From: Paramarasmius palmivorus
Taxonomy: Eukaryota > Basidiomycota > Agaricomycetes > Agaricales > Marasmiaceae
Assembly: GCA_037176845.1 (NCBI GenBank)
Contig: JAYKXP010000039.1
Location: forward strand, 124,001 to 188,000
DNA length: 64,000 nt
Reading direction: 5' to 3'
The notes under the pieces were generated by a model. The model was not told the origin of the DNA. It made no database searches and saw only the letters and a program-made list of their open reading frames with translations. The position numbers were made by a program, and so were the translations under genes. Each line of letters opens with the position of its first letter. Position 1 is the stretch's first letter. Below are positions 1 to 12,259 of this stretch, piece after piece.

Positions 1-1470
1 GTCCGGTAATGATTTGTCCTCAGACTCTGTGAATCGAGGAGCTGGCGGCTTGATATCCCAGATTTTGATGTGGTTGTCATTTCCACCCGTTACAAGGAGG
101 TGCGTGTTGCTGTCCTTTCCTGGAGTGATAATCGAGGACAACACTATCCCATCATGGGCAACCCAAGAAGCCGTACAATCAAATGAGCCCGAATGTCGCA
201 TGACTTGACCGTTAGCAGAGCACGTGTAGAGATCTGACTGAATGAGGGAGAGCGAGAGTACATCGATGCCTTCTTGAACAATTATCGTCCTGACTAGTAT
301 GCGAGTTTCCAGGTCTAGAACTTTGACGTGACCATCTTGACACCCCGCATACACTGTTTCGCCTTGAACAACGATTGACAAAACAGCACCGTGGTAGCAT
401 TGGAATGTGTGTTCGAGTTTCGGACCATCGTCTGAACATCCCCAAACCTGATTCTGGGTTAATAACTGTAGAACTAGTGTCCACCGCAAGATTCACACCT
501 TGACGCTCTCATCTCCACTGCCAGTAACCAGCTTTACTCCATTGTGCTTGTCATCCAAAAGAGCCATGCAATAAATATAACCAAAATGTTCCGATTCGAT
601 ATTATTGCTCGCGGGAATAGCTAGCCTGGGTTCGTGACCGAATTCGACAACCCCGCCAACACCGTTCTTCGCGAAGACGTCTGCCGGTTTGCGCTGATAG
701 CGGGGATAGCTATCAAAGAACTTATGTGCTTTTCGTGTGGGTGTCGCTGTTCCTGAATTGGATTGGGAAGGTTCCGAATTCCGGAAATCGAGCCATTGTA
801 ACGCTGTATTCTGGCAACCGATGAATAGAGTTTGGAGTGTTGTAGACCATGCTAATGAGAAGAGATCGCCTGCGCCTGTTTCTTGGTATGGATCGATTGT
901 GAAAAGAAGAGATAGCTTCTTTGCGGACCAGATACGGACTGTGCTATCTCCTGCAGCATATTCAGCACCGAATCGATTGTTTCAGAGTCATAGTCGCGTA
1001 CCAGAAGAGCTAAATAGCCACCCCTTGTCCTCTGCATAAACTAATGCCAGTACGCTTCCAGTATGTCCTCGCAACGTGTCTTTGAGTTGGAAGGTCTTCT
1101 TGTCCCACACCTACACCAGAAGCTTGAGTCGATGAAAAGAAGACGGCCTATGGCTTTGCGCACCATGATATCCTCATTTTGGCTTCCTGAGAAGATATAC
1201 ACATCGTTTGCTGCAAGACTTAGTACTGAACTCCCAGACTCGTGCAAGTTGTGTAATAAGCGGGGCGTTGATCCTTGCAAGTCACGACTGAGAGACGCTG
1301 GATGATGACAACAATGTCAAAGTCTGCTGATGAATAAGAAAAGGCCCATAAGGATGCGTACGATGTGGGGAGACGGGTGACAACATCGTCGACGTCGTGC
1401 GACATGTTGAGCACGCGTCCCGTGCGGATTCATCATTTCCTTGAATTTCGAAATCACCAGAACGGCTCAT
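1..1470 (-). CDS. DUG2: DUG2-type glutathione degradation protein, WD40 part (3' truncated by window)
   Basis: The reverse strand, once introns are removed, encodes a WD40 propeller with the layout of fungal Dug2. It runs through LLHNLHESGSSVLSL, IMVWDKKTFQLKDTLRGHTG, an FFDSYPRYQRKP segment, GSGDESVKVW, SANGQVMRHSGSFDCTASW and HDGIVLSSI. In known Dug2 the WD40 region precedes an M20 metallopeptidase domain, and with Dug3 it cleaves the gamma-glutamyl bond of glutathione in the cytosol. Here the peptidase part lies beyond position 1. I chose the ATG at 1470 because a 65-nt intron (GTACGC...CCAG) then restores the frame into the first blade. A second intron splits the IM/V of IMVWDKK, and a third follows the SVKVW stretch. 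Seen: the repeats and splice signals. Known: the family role. Inferred: that the missing half is intact. It is head-to-tail with the aldo/keto reductase, which ends about 200 nt upstream. Confidence 0.83.
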
Positions 1471-1676
1471 GATGCACGAGAGTGCAAGGATTGTCTAGAG
1501 GACGGAGATAGGGAATTCAAGTTTATGACTCGTGTACACGGCGTTTGTTCGGATCGCCTACTGAGCACGATGATTGTATTGCAGGATGGTGTCATCTCAA
1601 ACTACCAGAAACCTGTGTACGCCACGTAGAGCCTATATCACAATTCGTATATACTTTCTTGGTGCCTTGATGCCAT

Positions 1677-3098
1677 TTACCATCCCAGCTGCTCGTACGA
1701 CCACCCCCAAACGTGTCCATGTTTATCATCAGCCTTGTTGCAAATCCTCTGTCCTTTGTCCAACGCATTGATCTTCTGGATATCTTCATCGCTGAGCGTT
1801 GGTAGCTAATCATAGACATGAGTGGCAGCTTAAAGGCAATGACAGGATGCTCACGTTGAAGTTGTCCTTTTGCCTCTGTTCATTGCTGCTCTTCGTGATG
1901 ACGACCGTATCCCTGGTCAGATGCCAGGCTATAATGGCTTGGTGAGGAGTTACTCCGTGTTTCTTTGCGATTTCAACAATGACGGGATCACTACGAACGA
2001 CGTCGTATCCTGAAGCAACAAAGCTGAGTGGACGTAACGACGAGGTAAAAACATTGGTCTCACCGCTCGGTGTGTATGCAGAGATGGCAATGCCACGCTT
2101 CTCGCAATATTCTTTGAGCTCGTTCTGTTGCAAGTACGGGTGCATCCTGGGCACCAATCAGAAACCATCATCGGAAAGGGGCTAATGATTAACGTACTCG
2201 ACTTGATTATTGACTGGAACGATTTTTGCCTTCTTCAGCAAAATCTCGAAACTGAGCCGTGGTTAGAAGAATGTCACGAGCTCAAGCAAATTGCGACTCA
2301 CTTTTTGATAGAGAAGTTACTGACGCCTATAGCCCTGACCTTTCCTTGTTCGAAGACCCTCTCCATATCAGCCCAGACTTCCACAAAAGTCGGGTAGTCT
2401 ACTGTCTTGAGAGTACCGTCGGGGTTGGTGAGGAACAAGGTTCCCTCTATCAGAGAAGTAATCGCGATACATGGTCAGAGTCAGACTAATAACTCCGCCC
2501 AAAGCATTAAGTACCTTCGTAGGCCAATTGTTGCGGCCAATGCAGAAGCCACTGATGATATTGATTAATCTGGGCCACATGTAAACATAGAATGAGGTCG
2601 GACGAACCAGGTCAATATACTCCGTATCCAAGTTGGCGAGACTATCGTTGAAAGCTTCTTGAACACGGCCATGATGGTTCCACCTGTACAACATGTTAGA
2701 ATTGGAAGGAAAAACACAACCTGACTCCGTCGTACGCAATCTTGGTAGTAACAAAAACTTCCTCCCGTTTCAGTCCTGATTCTTTGAGTGCCTTTCCAAC
2801 AGATTTCTCGGTGCCTGGTGGTGAATGTCGACGCCTCAATACTTGATAACAGACCTAGAGATGTTCAAGTACTCACCATACATGGCAGCGGTATCAAGGT
2901 GACGGTATCCAGCCTAGAAATATGGAGTCGGCACTGGGAAAGCTGTATATCAACAAGAAAAATTGCCTTCAACGCGGTCAAAAACCATTCTTTGGCCTCC
3001 TCTCTGGCATTCCCTTCGGGCGGTGCGTAGGTTCCAAGACCGATGATGGGTATTTCTACACCGTTTGAAAATTTGAGGGCTCGAGCTGCAGCGGACAT
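1677..3098 (-). CDS. aldo/keto reductase
   Basis: This is an NAD(P)H-dependent oxidoreductase of the AKR superfamily (TIM barrel, cytosolic), reducing aldehydes or ketones; the substrate cannot be told. The N-terminus reads LKFSNGVEIPIIGLGTYAPP. Splicing then gives the AKR catalytic tetrad: Asp and Tyr in HLDTAAMYG, Lys in EEVFVTTK and His in WLLHWPQ. Further on come the typical GKVRAIGVSNFS and the cofactor-binding end with ITKSS. The last exon ends GHVWGWSYEQLGW at 1677. Start at the ATG 3096-3098, which directly precedes the conserved N-terminus. There are at least six short introns. The first appears to use a GC donor (AAG|GCAATT...CTAG). A single-frame reading shows stops, but these fall inside introns, so the gene looks functional rather than broken. 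Confidence 0.85.
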
Positions 3099-4258
3099 GA
3101 TATGAAGGCGAAGATGGGGCTTGTGAAGTCATCCTTGTCAGCAGTGGTCCTCTATAAGTAGCCCAAAAGTGCCGCTGGCCGCCGATTCCGAATCACTGAA
3201 ATAGCTGGATGACTGAGCATCTGACGGGTATGACAATAGTCAGAAGGAGGGTATGTGCGTACCTGGTGCGTGGAGTTAGTAAGGAAAGGGCGTTCGCGGT
3301 GGATAGAGGGGATCTCGGAATAACTTCAATTAGACGCCGTCACGGTAAGTTCCGATTTTCACAGCTGTCGTCTCCATGTCAGCATGCCTGTTGCCCTTAC
3401 AACATTCTCTGATCTTGCTCTCGAATCGCCTCTAAAATGTGTTTTTTTGCCCTCATTGCAGATCTGATCTTCCTTCAAGCGTTCCAGTAGTACCAAAGAA
3501 ATTAAGTACTCGAAAGCCTACCAGGAGAGCGGAGGATCTTCTGAGTTGCTTGAAGTGAGGATGGGGCTGGCATTTGTACGTGTCCTTATTGTGTTTAAGG
3601 AAAGCCTGGAAGCTCATGTAGCATGTGTAAGTTGTGATGAGATATACCGCAGTTGCCTCACTCGATCGCGCCATATCAGTGTCACTAGCAGCATTACTTG
3701 CTGTTCACCTCATCTCTCCTATTGCCGAGACTCAAAGAGAGAACACGACAATATTGATCTAGCGCTTCATTTCACGGAACGTGGTGAAGCGCTACTGATG
3801 GTTGCAGAGATTGGGCTGAGGAACTGACGGTGATTGACTAGTGCAGTGCACTAAATACAGATTTGGCGTTGAAACTTCTCTCAGAGATATGATGCAAAAC
3901 TCGGCTGTTCGTTTTAACGCACAAAAAGCTTTTGCTGTAAGTATTCTCTACAAGTTATGTAACTCGCAGACAAATACTCCATGGCGACTCGACGCCACTA
4001 TCTGATACTGATTTTCGACCTCACAGGTTAGTAAAATCAGTCTAATTCACCCTCACAGCAATCAACAATGCATCTCTCCTCGTTGACGAGTATTATATCG
4101 ATACTCTATTGATTCATCCCGCTAATGAGTCTGTGACATTCGAAGACGTTCTCAAGTGCGTTGGGAGTGCAAGTGCTTATGCCAAGTTTGGTATCGTGCC
4201 AATGTTATAAAACGCCTGGTTCAGAAGGCAGTCTTATCACTCTTACCTCGACTCGGAC
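3099..4258. other. intergenic region with a hairpin and one weak small ORF
   Basis: No recognised gene. Positions 3760-3769 and 3785-3794 form a 10-bp perfect inverted repeat (TAGCGCTTCA / TGAAGCGCTA), with an additional CAC/GTG pair inside the loop. At 3981-4210 on the plus strand an ATG (MATRRHYLILIFDLT) joins across a 32-nt GTTAGT...ACAG gap to an open stretch ending AKFGIVPML. It has coding-like composition but matches no family I know and is very short. The region lies between the divergent starts of the aldo/keto reductase (-) and the membrane protein (+), so it should hold both promoters; I see no clear TATA box. Confidence 0.3.
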
Positions 4259-5804
4259 ATGCCCACAGTTCCCGAAGATCTCGCGCCCCAGGTCACAGTC
4301 GGCGAGACTATCGTCTATCCGATCTCCTCGTTATCGGTAGGTCTTTCCTTACTACCTACCACTATTGATCTAATGCTCAGGATGTCTAGGTCATGTACTT
4401 CATATACGGTGACCTAAATATCGCTTCATAGTACATATATAAATTGCTGATCCATCTGTCAGGGTGCTATGTGTTGCTCTTTGGGACATGCGTCTACATG
4501 ATGAGCAGTCGCCAACAAGACAACGCGCGGCACAACCACAACCTCTACCCCATCGTGACATTCTTCGTGTTATCGACGTTTCTCGTGGCGGATTACACTG
4601 TCGTCAAAGTCAACGCATCTATCATTCACTTCAATGCGGTCAGCACCGGAGACTATGAACCGCTCATCAAGTACTTGATGCACGATGTTAAGAAGACTGT
4701 CCTTCTGTAGTATCAATCTTACAAAAACTATTAATCAATACTAATTTCTTTTCTAGTGCGTTCGGAGAGTTGGTTCCCATCCTCCTGAAGTATGTCTGTA
4801 GTCCTATCAAAGCCTGGCTGTTCTTGCTGACACAGCTCCAGCATCACAGCAGAATGGATGCTTGTATGCATTCCACGTCCCACGCTCTGATCTGGTACTG
4901 ATTTAATTTCATAGATTGAACGGTGTTACTACATTTGGAGTTCCAGGAAACGCATTGCTGTGCCCATGATAGCAGCATCGGTCGTTGTGAATGGTATACC
5001 TCTGTTCTCCTTTTACGTCTTCGTTGCCAATTGATGGTTTGCGATTTCAAGCTCTCGGTTTTGCTGGCGCCATCATGATGTCAGTTGGTTTCAGTGACAC
5101 GCGCATCGAATCCAACTATACTTTGTATCAGCACGGAGGAAACCTCGTCTTTGCATATGGGGTTAGTAGTGGTGCGCTAAACTCAGCTCTTACTCTTCTC
5201 ACAGGTGTGTCATCCGGTGCTCTTTGTCGGCGATGTTCCCTTAACCAAGTAACCCATAGCTGGGCGCATTTGGTGGATCCACCAAAAAGCCCGCGCGCAT
5301 GGAGTACATTCTGACGACAACTTACTTCAATCAGTCCCCAAGATCGTGTGGGTTTGTTTCTGTTCAGTGATCAAAAGACGATGCTCATGCATCTCCTGAT
5401 AGAATTGAGTCGGGAATGCTCTATCCGATTCTTCAGGTCGTAAATCTGGTCCTTGTCAACGCCCCAGTCGACGTCAAGTTTGATTTCTACCCATTTGCCA
5501 CACTGAGTGCAGTAAGGTTTATTCTTGGCCTCAATATGATGTATTAGTTGACCTATGTATGGTATAGGGAATTGCTCCAACCTTGATTATGGTTCGAGCG
5601 AAATTGGGCAAGAATGTCGAGAGTTTGCAGGATAAGGTTTCAGATATTCATTTCACTAGCCGCCCAGCACCCGGTGAAGGGACGAGTACCATCAGAACCC
5701 AGGCAGAGATTCATTCGATTGGGAACATCACTGGCAGCATGATCGTACCGGACACGAGAGAAAGCGACAAAGCCACGAATGGGAAACAGATCGCACCCGT
5801 CTAA
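4259..5804 (+). CDS. multi-pass membrane protein, Agaricomycete-specific family
   Basis: After removing about eight short introns the plus strand encodes a protein of roughly 320 residues with about seven hydrophobic segments. Examples are VMYFIYGCYVLLFGTCVYMM, a segment around YPIVTFFVLSTFLVADYTVV, an ALGFAGAIMMSVGFSD segment and a LTLLTAGRIWWIHQKAR segment. The tail after AGIAPTLIMVRAKLGKN is hydrophilic and Ser/Thr-rich. The TAGRIWW element is recurrent in uncharacterised membrane proteins of mushrooms. Start at ATG 4259 (MPTVPEDLAPQ), followed by GTAGGT and a 53-nt intron; one internal exon is about 20 nt. Stop at 5802-5804. The topology suggests a plasma-membrane sensor or receptor-like protein, but no ligand or G-protein motif is visible and the function is unknown. 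It is not the same family as the three DUF6533 genes in this window. Confidence 0.62.
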
Positions 5805-6486
5805 CGAATAGAGCAGTATACTTATTTATGCGCAATTTTACTGGCAAGATATATAGATGGAACGGTGTCTTTGATAATAAAACAGAGTCGAATTCTTCAA
5901 AGTCGTGTTCATGTCAGTCTACCTGATGAATATTCGATGAATGATCCCAAGGCGTGCACACGAGGACTTCAAGATAGGATTCATACCGCGAAATAATTGT
6001 GATATCGCCTGAGTTGTGGCAGTATCTTCAGTAGCTGGAGATGCGTAGAGTGGCCGGAAGACGAGCAAAATCTCCAGTCAGTGGGCGAACCGGGCAAGAT
6101 TTGATCGGTATTGAGAGGATTGATCTGGCATAGAGGGAGTCCACCTAGGCCAACTTGAGAATCAGATATGTGGTTAAGCACAAGGATATGTCCTACAACG
6201 CACCTTGAAAGTTGAAACCAATCGACGCGTCCAGACACCGATGCGCAACCATATGGCAAAAGCTTCAAAATCCACGCAATTTTCGCGGGAAAAAAGGGAG
6301 ACACAAGATCTCCATATAACAAGAATTGTGTATTCTGAGTTTCGGGCAGAATGAGGACGAATTGAACGAGCCACGAGACAGAATTGAAAAAACGTTTCGA
6401 AAAGACATCTACAAATACATACAAATACGGACCGGACCGGTACCAACCCCTATTGACCCCATACGACGTTTTTCTTGCTCTCCCAT
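5805..6486. other. intergenic region, no supported gene
   Basis: It separates two plus-strand genes. A 147-codon reverse-strand frame (5981-6424) is open but has no start context, domain or intron signals, and such a length is expected by chance in a window of this size. No repeats were seen. Confidence 0.4.
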
Positions 6487-7824
6487 ATGACTCTTCAACG
6501 GACCACTTCTATGGAGTCCGTCGACTCGATATGCTCAGTCTTAACCTGCACATCTAAAACATTCTTCGAAGTGTATGACAATTCTTCCCTCGCCACCAGC
6601 GTATTCGTCGAAGCAGCTTAAATATGCTTCAGCAGAGCGAAAGTATTCAGACCGCTCTGCGAGACGCTAGCAAAGAAGTCCAACTTGATCTCCTTTTAGT
6701 TGGATTGTTAAAAGAAGCACCATCGGAATCCGGACAACGATACATAGCAGTTGCTCTTCACATTGCAAAGAACAAGCCTAAGGAGGAATCTACCGGCTAT
6801 ATAGTCCAGCTTGCACAAGCTTGGTTGGATCACCTTATTATGCCTAGTAAGCCTTGCTATGTCTAATTAACTCTGCTGTCTGATCTACTTGTATTTAGTG
6901 AGGGCCATCTCCTTGAACAGAGTGAAAACTGTGCCCACTGGTAGTCAAACCCCCACGGTTGAGAAGACGGCTACCGAGGTTGAAACCGCTACTCGTAAGG
7001 AGCAGGAACGCCTCAGGTCTGAGGCTAGTATCAAACCTTCTCTCCTACCTGATGAAACTCGATGAAACCATATACACAGGTCGCCTCCAGAGAACAGTAT
7101 TACTGCGCCGTCACGGGTGCGTTCTGCACCAAGCGGAAATTCGAACTTCGTGAAAAAGGTCTGCCAGTACCTCAGGCACCGTGGTATATACTAATGCAAG
7201 CGGCTCACATCATTCCACTTTCTCTGAACGAATTTGATGATGACCAAATCGCCCGAGAAACGGTGTGCTGTGGCTTTTCTACCTCTGTAGTATTTGGTTT
7301 GACGTTTTTTTATCAAGCGAGATGCCGCATTTACTTGGGATATGCTCAAAAACTGGACGTCGATCAATTCGGAAGCGCTTGTTGGATCAAACATCAACTC
7401 GTCACAAAATGCTATCTTTATGACGGCGCAAGACCATATGGAGTTCGGGAGATTCCACTTTTATTTTGACAACGATGCAGTAAGGAATGGAGAAGGTTCT
7501 GTTTTCATGACACTGACAGTGCCCATTAGTTTCCTAGTGAACCCAATAAGTACAAAGTACGAATGTCTCGGTCTGGACTGACTTGAGCAATGGGACAACT
7601 GAAGTAGATGTCCAATTTCGAACGAGCAAGAGTCAGGAGTTGCACCTCCAAATCCAGGTTTTTCAAGATTCATACTGCCTTTGCCAAGGTCCTGGCTTGC
7701 TGCGGTGCTGCAGAAGTATTTTGACCGGCTTGAACGGGACGCTGAAAGCGTGGACTTTTCGCTGCACAAGAACGAATTCTCGGCACTCCTTAGCTATAAG
7801 TTAAAGGCGGTATTGGCTCGCTAG
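6487..7824 (+). CDS. HNH nuclease domain protein (HNH_2 type)
   Basis: The spliced protein carries the fungal HNH_2 pattern: REQYYCAVTG, then QAAHIIPLS, then WDML with NINSSQNAIFMT, then DHMEFGRFHFYFD. These give the first His (AAHI), the Asn (SSQNAI) and the last His (DHMEFG) of the HNH motif. The N-terminal part (about 110 residues) is helical and lineage-specific. The tail reads LPRSWLAAVLQKYFDRL and ends SYKLKAVLAR. The family is expanded in mushrooms; individual members are uncharacterised and may be metal-dependent nucleases. The start is uncertain. ATG 6487 can be joined to the rest by removing a 35-nt GTATTC...GCAG segment, whereas ATG 6624 lies directly in the main frame. An intron interrupts between DQIARE and the following TWDML. 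Stop at 7822-7824. Confidence 0.74.
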
Positions 7825-8402
7825 GGGGTTAGTTCCGTGGTTCATCATTAGTTCATTATGTATGTCTTCTAGACAACAAGGTTGTAGTGAATTAGAGCGC
7901 TTATATGACGACCTGTTTGACTTTGGTCTATTCGACTGATTCAACTGTGAGCATGTCGTGCTCAAAATCCTCGTTTCCTACTGCGTAACTTCAACCTGTT
8001 CAGCGTGTTCCTTGGCTATATAGTTTACAACGTCGCTAAGGATCTTTGCAATACATCAAGAGTTAAAACATTTCCGATCGAATTCTCAGACCCCAAGGCG
8101 CACACATGAAGACTTCAGGACAGGATAATGCATATGTACAGTATGACAACATATGTACACAAAGCACTACGAAACCAAAAAACCATGAAAGCGAGTCGTA
8201 ACATGTCGTGATCATAAAGTCATTAGAACGACGTAGAGGGCATTAGCAAATCGTGACGGAGTCGAGGTAGTATGCAAGAAGATAAGATAGATGGTAGCGC
8301 GCAGGAGGAATGAGGAGGGAGCCATGGGAGTAGTGACAGTAGTGTACAAAGAATACGAAGAAAAAAATAATGATATCGCAACAAACATACCGAAGCATAA
8401 AC
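7825..8402. other. convergent intergenic region
   Basis: It lies between the ends of the HNH gene (+) and the SAM-domain gene (-). Reverse-strand frames between 8212 and 8473 look hydrophobic, but they overlap the end of the SAM gene in other frames and reflect a T-rich strand. I see no gene or repeat here. Confidence 0.4.
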
Positions 8403-11400
8403 TCACGACAACACACCAAGAGTCTGTGGTATACTCGAAATCCCCACAACCGCTCCCAAGAGCCACCACTCACTCCACGCCATCGCTATCATAGCAAAGA
8501 TGAGTGTCGTATCGCAGAAGGTATGCAACTTCCGACGAAGATCGAAGGACACCGCCGACTTTCTAGGAACGAGCCACACCCCTAGGAAAACGCCCAGTAA
8601 CAGCCCAAATATGAACAGAGCTAGGGCATCTACTTCCACAGATAGTCACCTTCGCCGCATGCCACCACGTAGTAACACACGAACAACGACCATGCAGACT
8701 CCGAGGCCGACAAGCATCATGTACGGAGGAAGTTCCGTAATAGTCTTTGGGTCTGTGAAACGTCGGAGAAGGGCATGAGGAACAATAGTCTTCTTTGCGA
8801 CTGGCTCATCGCGTTCGACTGCTGTTGAAGATGATGATGTAGAGGAGATGTTGACGTTTGTTTTTCGTGAGACCGGGATGTGGATGAAGAAATACCAAAG
8901 AACCCGAGCACAAGTTGTTTTGCCTTGTCAGCTGCCGAATTCACAGTCAATTCTTTTTCCGGGACTGCTTCGGTCTTTTCCACTTGCTGTACTTTGACCT
9001 TTTCGATTGGACATCGGCCTCTGCTTGGTGTCTCCTAATCTCCTGTTCCTCGACCTCCTCTTTTAATACTTCAACGTTCTTCTCAACCTCGTCAACCCTT
9101 AACTTCAACGCGGCAACCAGTGCCTTCGTGCGCCTCAAATCTTCCACCAGTCGCCTCAGTTCCTCCGCTTCGTCATCCTCAGAGTTTTGTGCAGGTGCGA
9201 TTGGCTGCTGAGGCACAGGCTGTTCCAACTGAACAAGAACAGGCTCTTCGACAGCAGGGGCTATAGCCTCGGTGGTCACTGGGGTGACAGGCTCTACTAT
9301 CATCGACGAAGAAATGGACTCTGGGTGGTGTCGGTAAGGGCCTAACAACCTTTTCTCTGTCATCGTCGTCCTTATCATCTTTGACCATCTGTTCCATTCC
9401 TATCAACAGCCTCGCTCATCCTGACTCCAACTTCTGCAGTACTAACCGGCACAGGCTTAGGATGGACCAGTCCACCAGTGGTATGCTCCGTAATGTCAGC
9501 AGTTGCCAACTCCGACGTCACCTTCAATGGCTGAGGCAGCTCCATGGGCACAGAAATAGGTGTAATCCGGTGTGAAACAGTGATTGGAGTGATGACTCGT
9601 CTGGCCTCAGCAGCAGCAGGAGATGAGGCTGAAAGAGGTGGATGGGCAGAAGGTGAGCCTGAAGATGTGCTGACCCGCTTCACGGTGACGAAGCCTTCGC
9701 CGTCTTCACCATCTTCCCATGCATGTACACCACCACGAGGTTTCTCTTTCTTGGCTTTTCGTCGAACACTACCGCCTTGCAAAGCGAGGAGTTCTTCCAC
9801 GGTCAACTCGCCTTCGGCTTCTATGGCTGATGGAGGTGGGGTAGGCAATGGAGATAGTCCAGGCGGACCTGGGGGTACTGGCAAAGGTCTGCTGAACCGG
9901 TGGAAGAGGTAGAAGAGCCAGTACTATGCCTCGAAGGAATAATGGTGTTGCTAAAGTATGATCCGGGAGATTCGATAGGCGACTCCGACACCAGTATACT
10001 AGGGCTCGACATAGGTAAATCGGTTGTAATCCCAATCTTGCTAGGACTTGGTAGGAATACCGACGACCTCGTTGGGCTTCCCTGGCTGCTCATGGAAGAC
10101 TGACTATCACTCCTCTCCCTTTCCTTCCTAACCTGGCCCCTCTGCTTGAGCTTCTCCATATCCCTCAAGATTCTCGACTGAGACTCGGCACTCAACAACC
10201 TCGAGTGCGTGGGGCTCTTCACAACTTCGTTCGTGATGGGATCACGCTCCTCTGCAGATTCCGCTTGATTTTCATCCTCGGAGGCGATACGTTCAAAGCC
10301 TTTTGCCATACCCTTGACACGGCCATTCTTGTATCGTCCGCCGGGGCTTGACATGAACATGCTGGGACTGCTTGCTGGTGGAAGACCGCTTCCAGCGTCA
10401 TCATCGGGTTTGTCCGAAGCTGGTCCGTCAAAGAAACCGCTGGTCTGGAGCAACCTACTGGTCCTCTTGGAACGAATGCTACCTCTGGAAATCGATTTGA
10501 ACTTGTTCGATCCGCCAGCTGAGATGGAGCCGGTATTCAAAGGCGGGAAAGAAAGGTCCTCGACAGAAGACGAAGACTCGGCGCTGGAATACACCGGTAG
10601 TTTATGGCCGCTGAGGAAGACGGACCGGCGAGAACTAGGGGTTGTCTCGTCATCTTGTCCTTTCTCCGGGGTACCAGACTTGGGAGAAGGACTCATGAAA
10701 CGAGAGGGTGACGCTGTGCCGAACCGTGAGGTTGAAGGGTTATCAGGATCGGAGGACGAATCAGAGTCGACACCCCAGATTCTGCCTTTGAGAACGTTTT
10801 GCCGCAGATTGCGTGAGGCACTAAGAAGAGCATTGCGCCACGGGGGACTCAGGTCGTAGCTAGAACATTCCATATTAAGAAAGGACAAGGGGTTGAAATG
10901 GAACGATCTACTGACCTCTGTATTTCATCATCATTCATCCTCAAGAATACTCGTCCATTGATCTTTTTCTCCCTAACAAAGGCAGCAATGTCGCTAGCCA
11001 CACGTTCGTTCTGCACCTTTAATGCCGTAGTGAGGTAAACCGATAGCTGTGCCGGGGTCCATTGCTTGGGATTAGGAGGAAGGTCTTCGGATGACAACGG
11101 GGGAGTTGACATCTGTTTTCCATCAAGCGCGGAAACAGGGGCAGGTGAAGGCGAACTCGAGTGTGTCTCCGACTTTTTGAGCTTCAGTCTCCTCGGTTGG
11201 TGTGCAGGTGGCGGTCCCATGTGAGGATTTTCATTCCCAGGATCTCCAGCTAGACCTTTCTCGGGTGAAGGGGGAGCAGGAAGAGGCCTTGGTTCCTCGC
11301 TGTCACTTCCAGCTACTGGACCGACGCTTGAGTTGTGACGGTGCCTCGGAATGTACCTGTGCTGGCCTGAATACGAAGTATTCGATGTCGCAGAGTTCGA

Positions 11401-11604
11401 CCTCGTAAGCAGTGCAGTGGAGGTTGTCTTGATCTGGTAGGGGTGCGCATTGGGTTTGACAACTTCTGGACGAGCTGGTGATGGAGAATGGGTGTATTTA
11501 TCTGGCGATGATGATTTGGGAAAGGAAAAATTAGCCATTGATGCCTTTGTGGGTGATGTTGGAGGCACAGGGCTCGCAATTGGTGGTGAAGCAGCTGTTG
11601 CCAT
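8403..11604 (-). CDS. SAM-domain protein with long disordered region, coiled coil and C-terminal membrane anchor
   Basis: The reverse strand encodes about 950 residues. Residues 1-180 are Pro/Ser-rich. A SAM domain follows: WTPAQLSVYLTTALKVQNER, then INGRVFLRMNDDEIQ, joined across an intron to SYDLSPPWRNALLSASRNLR. SAM domains mediate protein or RNA binding and oligomerisation. A long Ser/Pro-rich disordered stretch follows, then an acidic/leucine coiled coil (about 9000-9200; DEAEELRRLVEDLRRTKALV). The end is hydrophobic: YMMLVGLGVCMVVV and, if a 49-nt intron is removed near 8625-8675, ALALFIFGLLLGVFLGVWLV plus more helices. Start is ATG 11602-11604; an in-frame TTG just upstream is not used. 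The last exon is uncertain: the protein may stop near 8631 after one helix. It is possibly a membrane-tethered scaffold for polarity or signalling; this is inference only. Confidence 0.74.
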
Positions 11605-12259
11605 GGTCGTCAAAGGTCGTAAACAAGATTGAAATGTATTTTCTGTTTCGCAAAATGGAGCTCAACGGTGAGCAAAGGCCTTTGAACGTCGAGCAAGCGC
11701 CCTGATGACGACGAATGAATGCTATGTATATCGCTGATAAGTTGAGATCTTGAATGAACTTGATAATTCTGCTCACCTTCAAAGGGCTAGCTTTTAGGAA
11801 AAGAGAAATTGAACCAGTCCAAGATTCCTCCTTGAGCTCGACGTCGTCAGAGGCAACGATGAAGGGGAAATGCTTCAGTCGAGACAACGAGCGTCGTGCA
11901 AGCAGAGCAACGAGGAATAGGGAATGATGTCACGCCGTGTGACCTTGTGGTGTTGAACTGGAAACAGGGGTGGCTCCTCCGGCAATGCGGCAGTTTCGTC
12001 GCCAATTTTCTTTTCTTCTTACCACCACCTACTCGCCCAACTCGATAGAAAATTTTAGTAGGCGAATTCTTGTATTTTCTTAGGAATACTTGCTGATTAC
12101 AGCTAAAGACTCAACCATGTTATCTCAAGCGCTCATTCCACCTCTTCAACACGTTCAATCTTCGAGTCGCGGTTCTCTTAAAGGCGTTGTCTCTTTTATT
12201 CAATACAAGAAGATCGAGGATCAACATCTCCATTTCAAACGAAACCTAGAGACTCCGTT
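11605..12259. other. divergent promoter region
   Basis: This stretch lies between the starts of the SAM-domain gene (-) and the HHCC-motif gene (+). A reverse-strand frame at 11531-11887 and a plus-strand ATG at 12117 (MLSQALIPPLQHV) are open, but have no recognised domain. The latter could be an extended N-terminus of the downstream gene if an intron joins the frames. No TATA box was identified. Confidence 0.35.

Noticed and set aside
1220..1470. Apparent frameshift at the start of the DUG2 gene
   Set aside because: A 65-nt GT-AG intron restores the frame exactly.
5981..6424. 147-codon reverse frame
   Set aside because: No domain, no splice signals, length expected by chance in 64 kb.
8212..8473. 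Hydrophobic reverse-strand frames that look like membrane proteins
   Set aside because: They overlap the end of the SAM-domain gene and its 3' flank; the hydrophobicity follows from a T-rich strand, and there is no start context or family match.
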